Made by a program: the position numbers and the translations under genes. From positions 2,852,001 to 2,916,000 of the forward strand of contig NC_010407.1 in NCBI RefSeq assembly GCF_000069225.1: a stretch of 64,000 nucleotides of DNA, written 5' to 3'. This stretch comes from Clavibacter sepedonicus. GTDB taxonomy: Bacteria > Actinomycetota > Actinomycetes > Actinomycetales > Microbacteriaceae. Positions 9,072-17,388 of this stretch are shown here, piece by piece. Each line of letters begins with the position of its first letter. Position 1 is the first letter of the stretch. The notes below the pieces were generated by a model, which was not told the DNA's origin, ran no database searches, and saw only the letters and a program-made list of their open reading frames with translations.

Positions 9072-10346
9072 TCACATGCCGCGGGGCTGACCGATCTCTT
9101 GGCCAGCGAGGAGGCGGGTGACGTTCCACTCGAGCCCGGCCCGCATCCCCGGTGTCGTCTCCCGTGGCACCTCGGTGGCATCCAGTGTCCGCGCGAACCG
9201 TTCGATCGCGTCCTGCACGACGGCGTCGATCCGTCGTCGACTCGTCACCCTCCACGAATCCGCCTCGCGCACGATCCGTTCCACGCTCATGCGCCGATGG
9301 TCGAACTCGCCGTCCACCGCGAGCGCGAGGTTCCAGTCGATGCGCCCGGGCTGGTACAGGTTGGGGACCGCGTCGTAGATGTCGGACAGCGTGTCCCTGC
9401 CGGGGAGGTGGATGATGCCGACGTTCTTGGCGTGACCGTCGTTGTCGCCGATGAGAATGCGGAACGTCAGCTGGCGGATCCACAGCTCCACAGCGTCCTC
9501 GTCGAGACTCGCCGCCGCCTCGGCGATGCGCATCGCCGACGGCCGCCGGGCAGAGGCGGGATCCCGCGGATCCTGGAACTTCGCCTGGTCGTCGACCCAG
9601 TCGAGGCTGAGCGCCTGCGCGAGATCCTCCTGATGGACGAGCTCTACCGCCTCACCTGACACACGACGGTCGAAGCGCTCGATGGCCAGGTACGTGGCTG
9701 CGCCTGCCCTGCCGATGGAACTCCGGAAGCTGGCGAGGCCGAGCTCCCGGGCGAGCTGGTGGCTGTAGTGCTCATCGTGGATCGCGCTGGGTCGAGAGGG
9801 AAGCTGCGGCTTGACGATGTGCGTCGAGTGGGAGCCGCCGTGCGGCTGCAGCCAGGGCCCGTCTTCGGCGAATCGGGTGAGCAGGACCTTGGGCTGGAAC
9901 CCCTGGATCATGGACCTGCTGTCGTCGCGCACCGCGAGATCGCCGTCCTTGACCGCCCTCCGCAGCAGGCGGCCCAGATCCGATGCACTCAGCGACTCGT
10001 AGGACGGCGGCGAGACAGGAGGATCCGCCTCGCTGTGGAACGTGACCGCGCCGGCGATGGAGGATCCGAACTGCTCCAACGTCGCGTAGAGGTCGCGCGG
10101 GTCGAAGGAGTGCCGCTCCGCGAGCGCCCGACGCTGATTCCCCTCCGGGGCGTAGCCGCCGAAGAGGTTCGATGCCAGGTCGGTTCGGACCTCGGCCTCC
10201 GGCAGCGTCGCGAACGCCTCGGTCAGCCGCACGTCCGCCGGGCCGCCGTCCGGACCGATGAACAGACGGATCCGCTCGAGCCGTCCGCCCCGTTCCACGC
10301 GACCGATCTCCGCGCCATGGAAGCGGACCACGAGGCTCTCAGCCAT
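9072..10346 (-). CDS. hipA: HipA-family Ser/Thr kinase toxin
   Basis: A 424-residue HipA-like protein. The N-terminal HipA_N region (SNLFGGYAPEGNQ) precedes the kinase core with GFQPKVLL (149-153, nucleotide/substrate loop), catalytic IGDNDGHAKN (Asp303, Asn308) and the metal-binding DIYD (322-325). E. coli HipA phosphorylates glutamyl-tRNA synthetase and causes growth arrest; the target here is unknown. All key kinase residues are intact. Its start overlaps the hipB stop by 8 bases, the usual antitoxin-first order. Base composition is visibly less GC-rich than its neighbours, and it separates two halves of a sugar transporter, both hints of transfer. Confidence 0.9.
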   Translation of the reverse strand: MAESLVVRFHGAEIGRVERGGRLERIRLFIGPDGGPADVRLTEAFATLPEAEVRTDLASNLFGGYAPEGNQRRALAERHSFDPRDLYATLEQFGSSIAGAVTFHSEADPPVSPPSYESLSASDLGRLLRRAVKDGDLAVRDDSRSMIQGFQPKVLLTRFAEDGPWLQPHGGSHSTHIVKPQLPSRPSAIHDEHYSHQLARELGLASFRSSIGRAGAATYLAIERFDRRVSGEAVELVHQEDLAQALSLDWVDDQAKFQDPRDPASARRPSAMRIAEAAASLDEDAVELWIRQLTFRILIGDNDGHAKNVGIIHLPGRDTLSDIYDAVPNLYQPGRIDWNLALAVDGEFDHRRMSVERIVREADSWRVTSRRRIDAVVQDAIERFARTLDATEVPRETTPGMRAGLEWNVTRLLAGQEIGQPRGM

Positions 10347-10587
10347 CGACGCGCTCCTCCTCGCGGAGGTCGTAGGAAACGGTGACCCGGATCCGCAGCA
10401 GTCGCAGGACGCGGAAGAGCCTCGTGACGAACAGCGGAGGCCGTGTCCCCGTCTCCAGCTCGCGGACGTAGAACCTCTCGAATCCGAGCTTCTCCGCGAG
10501 GTCGGACTGGGTCATCCCCCGGCGGAGGCGGACGTGCTTGATCGCCTCTCCCAGATCGGAGTACTTGCGGATCTCGTGGCTCGGCAT
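10339..10587 (-). CDS. hipB: HipB-like HTH antitoxin
   Basis: An 82-residue Xre-family helix-turn-helix protein: GEAIKHVRLRRGMTQSDLAEKLGFERF carries the HTH (about residues 10-50), followed by a leucine-rich helix and a strand VTVSYDL. It neutralises HipA and represses the operon by binding upstream repeats. Upstream in-frame starts exist at 10611 and 10620, but they lie inside the symmetrical operator at 10604-10653, so the ATG at 10587 (MPSHEIRKYSD) is preferred. No strong Shine-Dalgarno precedes it, which suggests a short or absent leader. Confidence 0.82.
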   Translation of the reverse strand: MPSHEIRKYSDLGEAIKHVRLRRGMTQSDLAEKLGFERFYVRELETGTRPPLFVTRLFRVLRLLRIRVTVSYDLREEERVDG

Positions 10588-10603
10588 GATCGTGTGAGCA
10601 TAT

Positions 10604-10653
10604 CCCCACATGATGCTCATGTGAGTAAATACTCACTTGAGGGTGATGTGGGG
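10604..10653 (-). promoter_or_regulatory. Symmetrical operator of hipBA (nested inverted repeats)
   Basis: Two inverted repeats share one centre at 10628.5. The inner one is GTGAGTA-AA-TACTCAC (10621-10636) and the outer arms are CCCCACAT (10604-10611) and ATGTGGGG (10646-10653). The intermediate bases are also partly symmetrical (5 of 9). This is the AT-richest stretch nearby and sits directly upstream of hipB, as expected for cooperative HipB dimers that autoregulate the operon. Confidence 0.7.
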
Positions 10654-10687
10654 ACATCCCCTCATCGCACGCGGCGGCCCGCGCGGA

Positions 10688-11011
10688 TCAGTGCCCGGTG
10701 TCGACGACCTTGAGGCCGACCACGCAGCCGACGAGGCCGAGCAGCAGCAGCACCTTCACGACGCTCGCGGGCTCGGATCCGGTGACGATGGCGTAGGTGA
10801 CGGTGAGAGCCGCGCCGATGCCGACCCACACGGCATACGCGGTGCCCGTGCTGATCTCGCGCATCGCGTACGCGAGCCCGACCATGCTCAGCACGACGGC
10901 GACGCCGAAGACGAGGGACGGCCCGAGCTTGGTGAACCCGGCGGACTTGCCCAAGGCGGTGGCCCAGACGGCCTCGAGTACCCCGGACACGATGAGGACG
11001 ATCCACGACAT
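10688..11011 (-). CDS. SMR family exporter, Gdx/SugE subtype (guanidinium exporter)
   Basis: A 107-residue four-helix small multidrug resistance protein. The start MSWIVLIVSGVLEAVWATAL with the membrane-embedded essential Glu, and GTAYAVWVGIGA in helix 3, match the SugE/Gdx branch rather than EmrE. Gdx proteins export guanidinium in exchange for protons. The ATG at 11011 is preceded by a good AGGAGA. The subtype call is strengthened by the guanidine-III-like riboswitch immediately upstream. It lies between the hipBA operon and the sugar-binding lipoprotein. Only one SMR gene is present, so a homodimer is expected. Confidence 0.9.
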   Translation of the reverse strand: MSWIVLIVSGVLEAVWATALGKSAGFTKLGPSLVFGVAVVLSMVGLAYAMREISTGTAYAVWVGIGAALTVTYAIVTGSEPASVVKVLLLLGLVGCVVGLKVVDTGH

Positions 11012-11023
11012 GGCACTTCTCCT

Positions 11024-11064
11024 GGCCAGTCTTGTCGCGTTCCGGGTACTGATCCCTCGTCCGG
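11024..11064 (-). promoter_or_regulatory. Guanidine-III (ykkC-III) riboswitch-like element
   Basis: Read on the minus strand, the 41 bases begin CCGGACGAGG, continue with a block ACCCGG and end with ACAAGAC plus a closing arm. This matches the known guanidine-III aptamer (CCGGACGAGG ... GUACCCGG ... GACAAGAC) in order and total length. The P2 arms (CAGT at 11048-11051 and ACTG at 11027-11030) can pair, and the Shine-Dalgarno of the exporter starts right after the last arm. Guanidine binding would therefore be expected to free the ribosome binding site. The assignment is from memory of the aptamer, not a covariance search. Confidence 0.8.
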
Positions 11065-11136
11065 GAGCGCGGATGGGCGCCCATCTCCCACGGTAGCCGG
11101 GCGCCCTGATCACGCCATGTGCACGTCAGCGCCGGA

Positions 11137-12495
11137 TCAGCGCGCCGCCTGCTCGTACGCCCGCATGGCCGCGGTCTGCGCGTCGGCGAGCGCCTGCTCC
11201 GGCGTCTTGTCGCCGAGGAGCGTCGAGGCCACGGCGTTCTGCAGCTCGCTCTGGATCTGCTGCCCCGCCGGCGACCCGCCGATCGACCGGCCCTCCGCCA
11301 CCACGTCGTAGAACGTGGCGATCGCCTGGTCGATCCCGTCGTCGCCGCTCGGCACGACGTGGGCGTCGCGGATGGCCTGGTCGGCAGCCGGGGATCCCGT
11401 GAACAGGCCCGTGTTGATGCCGCCGTTCTCCGTCACGGTCGCGGCGCGCACGTCGCCCGCGGCCTCCCACGACTCCTGGCTGGTGAGGTCGAGCATCCAC
11501 GCGCACGCGGCGTCCTTGTTCTTGGCCCCCGCGGGGATCACGAACGCGGATCCGCCGGCGACCGCGAACGGCTCGCCGTCGCTGTCGCGGAAGGGCACGG
11601 CCGAGATGTCGATATCGTCGCGGTACGGCGCGACCACGTTGAGGTACCACTGGGCGTCGATCTGCGCGCCGACCTGGTCCTTCACGAACTGGTTGCCGTC
11701 GCCGAAGGTGTCGAACGCATCGCTGAAGCTCTTGCCCTTCGCGTAGCCGCCCTGCGCGTCGGAGAGCTGCGTCAGGAACTCGAGTCCCGGGAGGTTCGCG
11801 TCGTCGTCGAGCGTGGGCTTGCCCTCGTCGTCGACGAGCTGGCCGCCGAAGCCGAGCATCCAGAGGGCGGCCTGCGCGGTGGGCACGGCGTCGAGGCCGA
11901 GCACGGCGGGATCCCCGCCCGACTCCCGGTAGACCTTGCCGACCGCGTCGAGCAGCTGGTCGGGCTTCGAGGTGTCGAACTGGTCGCCCGAGACGCCGGC
12001 GGCGGAGAGCACGCACTCGTTGAGCAGGATCGCCGGCGGCTGGAAGAACTGCGGCACCGCCCAGATCGCGTCGTCGTAGCGGATATCGTTCGTGACGGAC
12101 TCGTAGAAGCGCTCCGCGGGATCCACGTCGTGGGCGGAGTAGCACTCGTCGAGCGGGAGGATGAGGTCCTGCGCCGCGTAGGTCGCCACGAACTGGCGGT
12201 CCATCTGCACCACGTCGGGAGTCTGGCCGCTCGCGACGCGGGTCGTGAACTTCTGCGCGTCGAACGCGGTCGAGTCGAGGTCGACCGTCACGTCGGAGAG
12301 CGCGTCGGCCGCGTGCGCGAGGCGGGCCTCGCCCACGTCGTCCGCGCCGTCGAAGGCCCAGGCCTTCAGCGTGCCGGTGGCCTCCGTGGTGAAGGAGGCG
12401 TCGGCGGCGCCGGTGCCGCCGGATCCGCATCCCGCGAGCAGCGTGGCCGTCGCGGCGGCCGCGATGACGGCGAGCGTCCCGTGTGTCCTGGTCAT
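11137..12495 (-). CDS. Extracellular sugar-binding lipoprotein (ABC transporter)
   Basis: A 452-residue solute-binding protein of family 1. The signal peptide ends in the lipobox TLLAGC, so Cys is lipidated and the protein is tethered outside the membrane. Family features are QTPDVVQMDRQFVATYA near the N-terminal third, IWAVPQFFQPPAILLNECVL, and AVAGGSAFVIPAGAKN with the following Ala-Trp-Met segment, as in CUT1 binding proteins. It probably delivers substrate to the permeases at 7116-9070, from which it is separated by hipBA and the exporter and by opposite orientation. That partnership is inference. Confidence 0.88.
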   Translation of the reverse strand: MTRTHGTLAVIAAAATATLLAGCGSGGTGAADASFTTEATGTLKAWAFDGADDVGEARLAHAADALSDVTVDLDSTAFDAQKFTTRVASGQTPDVVQMDRQFVATYAAQDLILPLDECYSAHDVDPAERFYESVTNDIRYDDAIWAVPQFFQPPAILLNECVLSAAGVSGDQFDTSKPDQLLDAVGKVYRESGGDPAVLGLDAVPTAQAALWMLGFGGQLVDDEGKPTLDDDANLPGLEFLTQLSDAQGGYAKGKSFSDAFDTFGDGNQFVKDQVGAQIDAQWYLNVVAPYRDDIDISAVPFRDSDGEPFAVAGGSAFVIPAGAKNKDAACAWMLDLTSQESWEAAGDVRAATVTENGGINTGLFTGSPAADQAIRDAHVVPSGDDGIDQAIATFYDVVAEGRSIGGSPAGQQIQSELQNAVASTLLGDKTPEQALADAQTAAMRAYEQAAR

Positions 12496-12619
12496 GCGGG
12501 TACCTCCGAGAGCGCGGCGGGCCTCGTCGCCCGCATCTCGAACGTACGCCGCTTCTCCTCCCGCGATCCGGGCCTCGGGCCAGGGCCCGGAGCGCCGTCC
12601 GCGTGGAGCCCGCCGCGCG

Positions 12620-13522
12620 TCAGGCGCGCAGCAGCTCCACCATCGCGTCGCGCGCGCGGGCGCCCTCGGGGATGGGCATGAGCGCGTACACGTGCAGGAG
12701 GTTCGGCTCCACGTGGATCCGCACCGGGTGCCCGACCGCGGCCGCCTTCCGCTCGAAGGCGCGCGCGTCGGCGAAGAGGATGTCGTGCGTGCCCGAGAAC
12801 ACGGTCACGCGGCCGAGGCCCGCGAGGGATCCGTGCATCGGGCTCACCCGCGGGTCCTCCACGGGCAGGTCGCCGCGCCACGACTCCACGGCGGCGCGCA
12901 TGCCGTCGACCGCGAGCCACGGGTCGGTGGGCTGGATGCGGGCGATGAGCGGATCCGTGAACGACAGGTCGAGCGCGGGCGAGAGGAGCACCACGTCGCG
13001 CGGCGCGGGCACGCCGCGGTCGCGGAGCGCCATCGCGGTGGACAGCGCGATCTGCCCGCCCGCCGAGTCGCCCATGAGCGTGACGGCGCCGGGGCCGACC
13101 TCGGCGACGAGCGCTTCCGCGAGCTCCGCCGTGCGCTCGACGACCTCGGCCGCCGTGCCGCTCGGGACCAGCGGGTAGATGGGGACCGTGAAGCGCGTGC
13201 CGGTGCGGCGGGCGAGCCCCGCGACCAGCCACCAGTGGAACGGCGAGATCTCATGGGTCCAGCCGCCGCCGTGCGCGTACAGGGCGCGGCGGCGGGCCTC
13301 GGGGCCGGCGGGCGCGACCTCGTAGACGTGCCAGCCGCCCTCGACCCGCGCCGTGACGCGCACACCGCGGAGGAACGGCGGCGGTGCGAAGCCGCCCGGC
13401 CGGAGCACCCGTCGCCCGGCCCGCGCCATGGTGCGGTGGGGCGACGCGAACTCGCCCTGCCCGCCGACGAGCGCGATCACCGGCGGGGCGAGGCGGGAGA
13501 GGAGGCTGCGGCGCGTGCGCAT
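12620..13522 (-). CDS. Alpha/beta hydrolase, hormone-sensitive-lipase type
   Basis: A 300-residue hydrolase. LYAHGGGWTHE supplies the oxyanion-hole HGGG motif and LMGDSAGGQIAL the nucleophile Ser; the catalytic Asp is likely in FSGTHDILFADA and the His in NLLHVYALMP. Such enzymes cleave short-chain carboxyl esters. There is no signal peptide, so a cytosolic role is expected. The ATG at 13522 lies 11 bases after the glpX stop, so both are probably co-transcribed, although no pathway link is obvious. Confidence 0.85.
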   Translation of the reverse strand: MRTRRSLLSRLAPPVIALVGGQGEFASPHRTMARAGRRVLRPGGFAPPPFLRGVRVTARVEGGWHVYEVAPAGPEARRRALYAHGGGWTHEISPFHWWLVAGLARRTGTRFTVPIYPLVPSGTAAEVVERTAELAEALVAEVGPGAVTLMGDSAGGQIALSTAMALRDRGVPAPRDVVLLSPALDLSFTDPLIARIQPTDPWLAVDGMRAAVESWRGDLPVEDPRVSPMHGSLAGLGRVTVFSGTHDILFADARAFERKAAAVGHPVRIHVEPNLLHVYALMPIPEGARARDAMVELLRA

Positions 13523-13533
13523 CGGGATCCGGC

Positions 13534-14523
13534 TCAGCCTGCGGCCGGGCTGTACCACTTGGAGACCAGGTGGTCGGCCTCCACGCGGCGGATGGTGCCG
13601 GAGTGCGAGCGGAGCACGATGCTCGAGGTGCGGATCATGCCGCGGTGCCGGGTGACGCCCGCGACGAGCGCGCCGTCGGTGACGCCGGTCGCGACGAAGT
13701 ACGCGTTGTCGCCCGTGACGAGGTCGTCCTGGTCGAGGATCCGGTCGAGGTCGTGGCCCGCGTCGATCGCGCGCTGCTTCTCGGCGTCGTCCTTGGGGGC
13801 GAGGCGGGAGAGGAGCACGCCGCCGAGCGCCTTGATCGCGCACGCCGTGATGATGCCCTCGGGGGTGCCGCCGATGCCGACGCACATGTCGATGCGCGAG
13901 TCGGGACGGGCCGCGTTGATGCCGCCGGCGACGTCGCCGTCGAGCAGGAGGCGGGTGGAGGCGCCGGCCGCGCGGATCTGCGCGATGAGGTCCGCGTGGC
14001 GCGGCCGGTCGAGCACGGCGACTTGCATGTCCTCGACCGCGAGGCCCTTCGCCTCGGCCAGCGCGCGGATGTTGTCGCCGATGGGGCGGTCGAGGTCGAC
14101 GACGCCGCGGCCCTCGGGGCCGGTGACGAGCTTGTCCATGTAGAAGACGGCCGACGGGTCGAACATGCTGCCGCGGTCGCTCACCGCGATGACGGAGAGG
14201 GCGTTCATGCGGCCGGCGGCGGTGAGGCTCGTGCCGTCGATGGGATCCACCGCGATGTCGCACGCGGGGCCGAAGCCGTTGCCGACGTGCTCGCCGTTGA
14301 AGAGCATCGGCGCCTCGTCCTTCTCGCCCTCGCCGATGACGACGAGGCCGTCGAAGGCGACGGTGCCGAGGAACTTGCGCATCGCGTCGACCGCGGCGCC
14401 GTCGGCGGCGTTCTTGTCGCCCTTGCCGATGAAGGGGGCGGAGCGGATGGCGGCGGCCTCGGTGGCTCGGACGAGCTCCATCCCGAGGTTGCGATCCGGA
14501 TTCGAGTAGTTCTCCTCGGTCAT
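13534..14523 (-). CDS. glpX: Class II fructose-1,6-bisphosphatase GlpX
   Basis: A 329-residue cytosolic enzyme that converts fructose 1,6-bisphosphate to fructose 6-phosphate in gluconeogenesis. The Li+-sensitive phosphatase motifs are GEGEKDEAPML and DIAVDPIDGTSL, which bind metal and phosphate, with DGDVAGGINAARP and GIGGTPEGIITA in the C-terminal half. Length is normal for actinobacterial GlpX, usually the only FBPase in these bacteria. A TAGGAT element (14587-14592, minus strand) could be its -10 region. Confidence 0.95.
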   Translation of the reverse strand: MTEENYSNPDRNLGMELVRATEAAAIRSAPFIGKGDKNAADGAAVDAMRKFLGTVAFDGLVVIGEGEKDEAPMLFNGEHVGNGFGPACDIAVDPIDGTSLTAAGRMNALSVIAVSDRGSMFDPSAVFYMDKLVTGPEGRGVVDLDRPIGDNIRALAEAKGLAVEDMQVAVLDRPRHADLIAQIRAAGASTRLLLDGDVAGGINAARPDSRIDMCVGIGGTPEGIITACAIKALGGVLLSRLAPKDDAEKQRAIDAGHDLDRILDQDDLVTGDNAYFVATGVTDGALVAGVTRHRGMIRTSSIVLRSHSGTIRRVEADHLVSKWYSPAAG

Positions 14524-14581
14524 GTGGGGTCCTCCCGTAGAGACGTGCGCGGGCGGCTCCGTCGACTCCGCAGGTGCGTCG

Positions 14582-15727
14582 CTACGATCCTACGGCGGGG
14601 GTGCCGGCCTTCCAGCTGCCGCCCGCGATGTACCGGACCATCACGTTGAGCGTCGCGACGGCCGGCACCGCGAACAGGGCTCCCGCGACGCCGCCGACGT
14701 AGGATCCCGCGGCCACCGACAGCACGACCGCGAGCGGGTGCACGTGCACGGCCCCGCCCATCACGAGCGGCTGCAGCACGTGCGACTCGAGCAGGTGCAC
14801 GCCGATGACGGCGACCAGCATGATCGCGGCCTGCAGCGGTCCCACGAACACGAGCGCGATGACCACCGCGAACGCGCCCGAGACGATGGCGCCCACGACC
14901 GGGATGAAGGACGCGAGGAACACGAGGACGGCGATGGGGATCGCGAGCGGCAGCCCGAGCAGCCAGGCCGCGATGCCGATGCCGACCGCGTTGCCGGCCG
15001 CCACGAAGATCTGCACGCGCGTGAACGCCGAGAGCGTGCCCCAGCCCGCGCGGCCGGCGCCGTCGATGGCGGGACGCGCGCGGCGCGGGAACACGGAGAC
15101 GACGAAGCGCCAGATGCCGCGGCCGTCGATGAGCACGATGACGATGGTGAAGAACGCGAGCAGGGCGCCCGTGACCAGGTGGCCGACGCCGAGCCCCGCG
15201 TCGAGCACGCCGGTGAGCAGGGCCTCGCGGCTGTTCTCGAGGGCCTTCCCGGCGGAGGCGAGCAGCGCGTCGTAGTCGGACGGCACCACGTTGAACGGCG
15301 GCTGCGCGAGCAGGTCGCGCACCGACTCGAACCTCTCCATCGCCTCGCGCTGCAGGGTGGGGATGCCGGTGCGGATCTGCGCGACGAGCAGCAGCACGAG
15401 CCCCGAGATGACGACGGCGGTGCCGAGCAGCGTCGACGTGATGGCGAGCCACGCGGGCCAGCGCCGCCTCCGCAGCGCCGCGACGAGCGGCTGCAGCAGC
15501 GCGCACACGAGGAGTCCGATGAGGAACGGGATGACCACCTCCTTGACCGCGACGAGGAGCCACACGGCTGCGGCCACCGCGATGCCGATGACGAGCAGGC
15601 GCCATGACCACTCCGCCGCGAGCAGGACGCCCGGGGTGATGCCGCGCTGGGGGGCGCGGTCGGCGTGGGGCGCGGAGGCGGCGGCGGGCTCGGGCTCGCC
15701 CGGCGAGGGCTCGACGTCGTGGGACAT
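14582..15727 (-). CDS. AI-2E family transporter (PerM-like)
   Basis: A 381-residue membrane protein. After a Pro/Ala-rich cytosolic tail there are seven to eight membrane helices: a paired start (LLVIGIAVAAAVWLLVAVKE, VIPFLIGLLVCALLQPL), a long loop, and a C-terminal block with FTRVQIFVAAGNAVGIGIAA and SFIPVVGAIVSGAFAV. The family contains TqsA (AI-2 export) and Na+/H+ antiporters, so the substrate is open. The ATG at 15727 follows GGAGCACCGCC. It ends 58 bases before glpX. Confidence 0.88.
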   Translation of the reverse strand: MSHDVEPSPGEPEPAAASAPHADRAPQRGITPGVLLAAEWSWRLLVIGIAVAAAVWLLVAVKEVVIPFLIGLLVCALLQPLVAALRRRRWPAWLAITSTLLGTAVVISGLVLLLVAQIRTGIPTLQREAMERFESVRDLLAQPPFNVVPSDYDALLASAGKALENSREALLTGVLDAGLGVGHLVTGALLAFFTIVIVLIDGRGIWRFVVSVFPRRARPAIDGAGRAGWGTLSAFTRVQIFVAAGNAVGIGIAAWLLGLPLAIPIAVLVFLASFIPVVGAIVSGAFAVVIALVFVGPLQAAIMLVAVIGVHLLESHVLQPLVMGGAVHVHPLAVVLSVAAGSYVGGVAGALFAVPAVATLNVMVRYIAGGSWKAGTPAVGS

Positions 15728-16314
15728 GGCGGTGCTCCGATCTCGATGCGCGGGAGGCCGGCCCCTCGCGCGGAGGAGGGCCAGGCGCCCATCATGGCGG
15801 TGCCCGCGGGCCGGTGACCCGCGATGTCCCGCATGCGTGCGCATGAGGATCCTCCGTGCCGCTGTGCGGGGTCCGTGCGTGGTGGCGGGAGTCGCCGCGC
15901 GCCGGGCCGAGCGGGTCAGCCACCAACCGGCACGACAAAGTCCGCCACGGATTGCATGGTTCAGAGCACACCGACCACGAGGGATGAGGCGCCGATCAGC
16001 ATCGCTGATCATGGCGCGAGGAACCCGATCTCGCATATGCAGGTGTCCGGGACGCCAAGGCTCACAACGGCGGGGGCGCACGTCGCGTTCGCGAACGGCT
16101 CGCGCGGCCCGCTGTCGCATGAGGACGGCTTCGCCCTCTGAGGGGCCCACGACCGGTAGCGGGAAACCCCGCGCGACCCCGGCCTCCTAGTACCGCGGAG
16201 GACGGAGTGCGTCGCACCGGTTCCGTCGCGGTGAAACGGGCCGATAGCGCTCGGCCCACCGGGCTCACGATCAGGTTCTGAACCCAGACATAACCGCGCG
16301 CCGTTCGACCTGCT
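15728..16314. other. Long intergenic region flanking the insertion sequence
   Basis: About 590 bases with no convincing gene, unusual in this packed window. An ORF at 15824-16141 (+) has no recognisable family. The stretch 15930-16070 is clearly less GC-rich than the surroundings. A strong imperfect hairpin lies at 15989-16017: GATCAGC-ATC-GCTGATC with outer GCGCC/GGCGC arms. It may be debris left by rearrangement next to the IS. I looked for a pstB remnant and saw none. Confidence 0.5.
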
Positions 16315-16318
16315 CTAG

Positions 16319-17388
16319 CTGTACTGGGTCATGACGTTGGTGACACTCGGGCCGCGGGCGTGAGCCCGTGGCTTGAGTGGATTCGTTCAGTGTTGTAGTG
16401 CTCGATGAAGGGGTCAAGCGCGTCGGCGCGGTGTTGGTTGCTGGTGAAGGGTTGCCGGTAGGCCCACTCGGTCGCGAGGGTCCGGTTGAAGCGCTCGACC
16501 TTGCCGTTCTGCCAGGGGCAGTGCGGGCGGATGAACTTCTGCCGCGCGCCCAGGTCCTGGACGGCGTTCTTGAACGCGGTCGAGTGCCGGTAGGCGAACG
16601 CGTTGTCCGTGATGACCCGCTCGATCCGGGTGATCCCATGCCCGGCGAAGTACGCCGCTGCGCGGGTCAGGAACCCGGCCGCGGTCGCGCCTTTCTCATC
16701 GGGATGGATCTCCGCGTAGGCGAGACGGGTGTGGTCATCGACCGCGGCATGGACGTAATCGAACCCGATCCCGCGGCCGCGGACCTGCTCGCTGCGCCCG
16801 TGGACCCGCCAGCCGCCTCCGTCCGGGATCCTCCCGAGCTTCTTCACGTCCACGTGGATCAGATCACCCGGATGCTCGTGCTCATACCGGTGCGCCGTTG
16901 ACCGGGATGCCCGGATCACGGCCCCGGTGACGGGGTCCAACCATGCCAACGGCGGCGCCCCGTGCCGGCGCAGGATGCGGGAGATCGTACGGGATGGAAC
17001 ACCTGTCACCGGCGCCAGCCGCGCAGGACCCGCCCGCAACTGGGCCCGCGCTTCCAGCACGGCCCGTTCCCGCTCCGGGCTCGTTCGCCTCGGTACTGAC
17101 CGGGGCCGCGATGACCGATCCGTCAGCCCTCGCAGCCCCTCGGCACGGAACCGGTTCACCCATCGATGCGCGCACTGCCGCGACACCCCCAGCTCCCGCG
17201 CGACGTGCGCGACCGGCCGACGATCCTCCACCACCCGCCGCACGAGGAGAACCCTCCCGTGAACCGTCAGACGAGCATTACCGTGGGACATCGAGGCCTC
17301 CTGGCGATGGTTGAACTGAACAGCTCCATCAAGCCAGGAGGCCTCTTCACACGCCCCGAAGTGTCACCAACGTCATGGCCGAGTACAG
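16319..17388 (-). mobile_element. IS481-family insertion sequence, complete
   Basis: A 1070-bp element bounded by inverted repeats that start CTGTACT at both ends and match at 27 of the first 29 positions (16319-16347 and 17360-17388). It is flanked by CTAG direct repeats at 16315-16318 and 17389-17392; IS481 elements are known to use CTAG targets. It carries one intact transposase gene. The right target copy overlaps the pstA stop codon. Its size and family resemble the IS1121-type elements of Clavibacter, but this is recollection only. Confidence 0.9.
16329..17291 (-). CDS. IS481-family DDE transposase
   Basis: A 320-residue transposase that cuts and joins the ends of its IS. The N-terminal helix-turn-helix region (VAHVARELGVSRQCAHRWVN) is followed by an integrase-like catalytic domain. 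The DDE triad is seen as Asp in LIHVDVKKLG, Asp in RVITDNAFAY and Glu in NGKVERFNRT. No frameshift or truncation is present, so the element could be active. The stop falls inside the inner part of the terminal repeat, as is usual for short IS. Confidence 0.95.
   Translation of the reverse strand: MSHGNARLTVHGRVLLVRRVVEDRRPVAHVARELGVSRQCAHRWVNRFRAEGLRGLTDRSSRPRSVPRRTSPERERAVLEARAQLRAGPARLAPVTGVPSRTISRILRRHGAPPLAWLDPVTGAVIRASRSTAHRYEHEHPGDLIHVDVKKLGRIPDGGGWRVHGRSEQVRGRGIGFDYVHAAVDDHTRLAYAEIHPDEKGATAAGFLTRAAAYFAGHGITRIERVITDNAFAYRHSTAFKNAVQDLGARQKFIRPHCPWQNGKVERFNRTLATEWAYRQPFTSNQHRADALDPFIEHYNTERIHSSHGLTPAARVSPTS

Noticed and set aside
10588..10620. Upstream starts of hipB at 10611 and 10620.
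   Set aside because: They fall inside the symmetrical operator, which would then be within the coding region.
15824..16141. A 105-codon ORF in the IS flank.
   Set aside because: No family features, mixed composition and a poor start context; it is treated as chance.
15728..16318. Remnant of pstB next to the IS.
   Set aside because: All frames were checked by eye for Walker, signature or C-terminal ATPase motifs and none was found.
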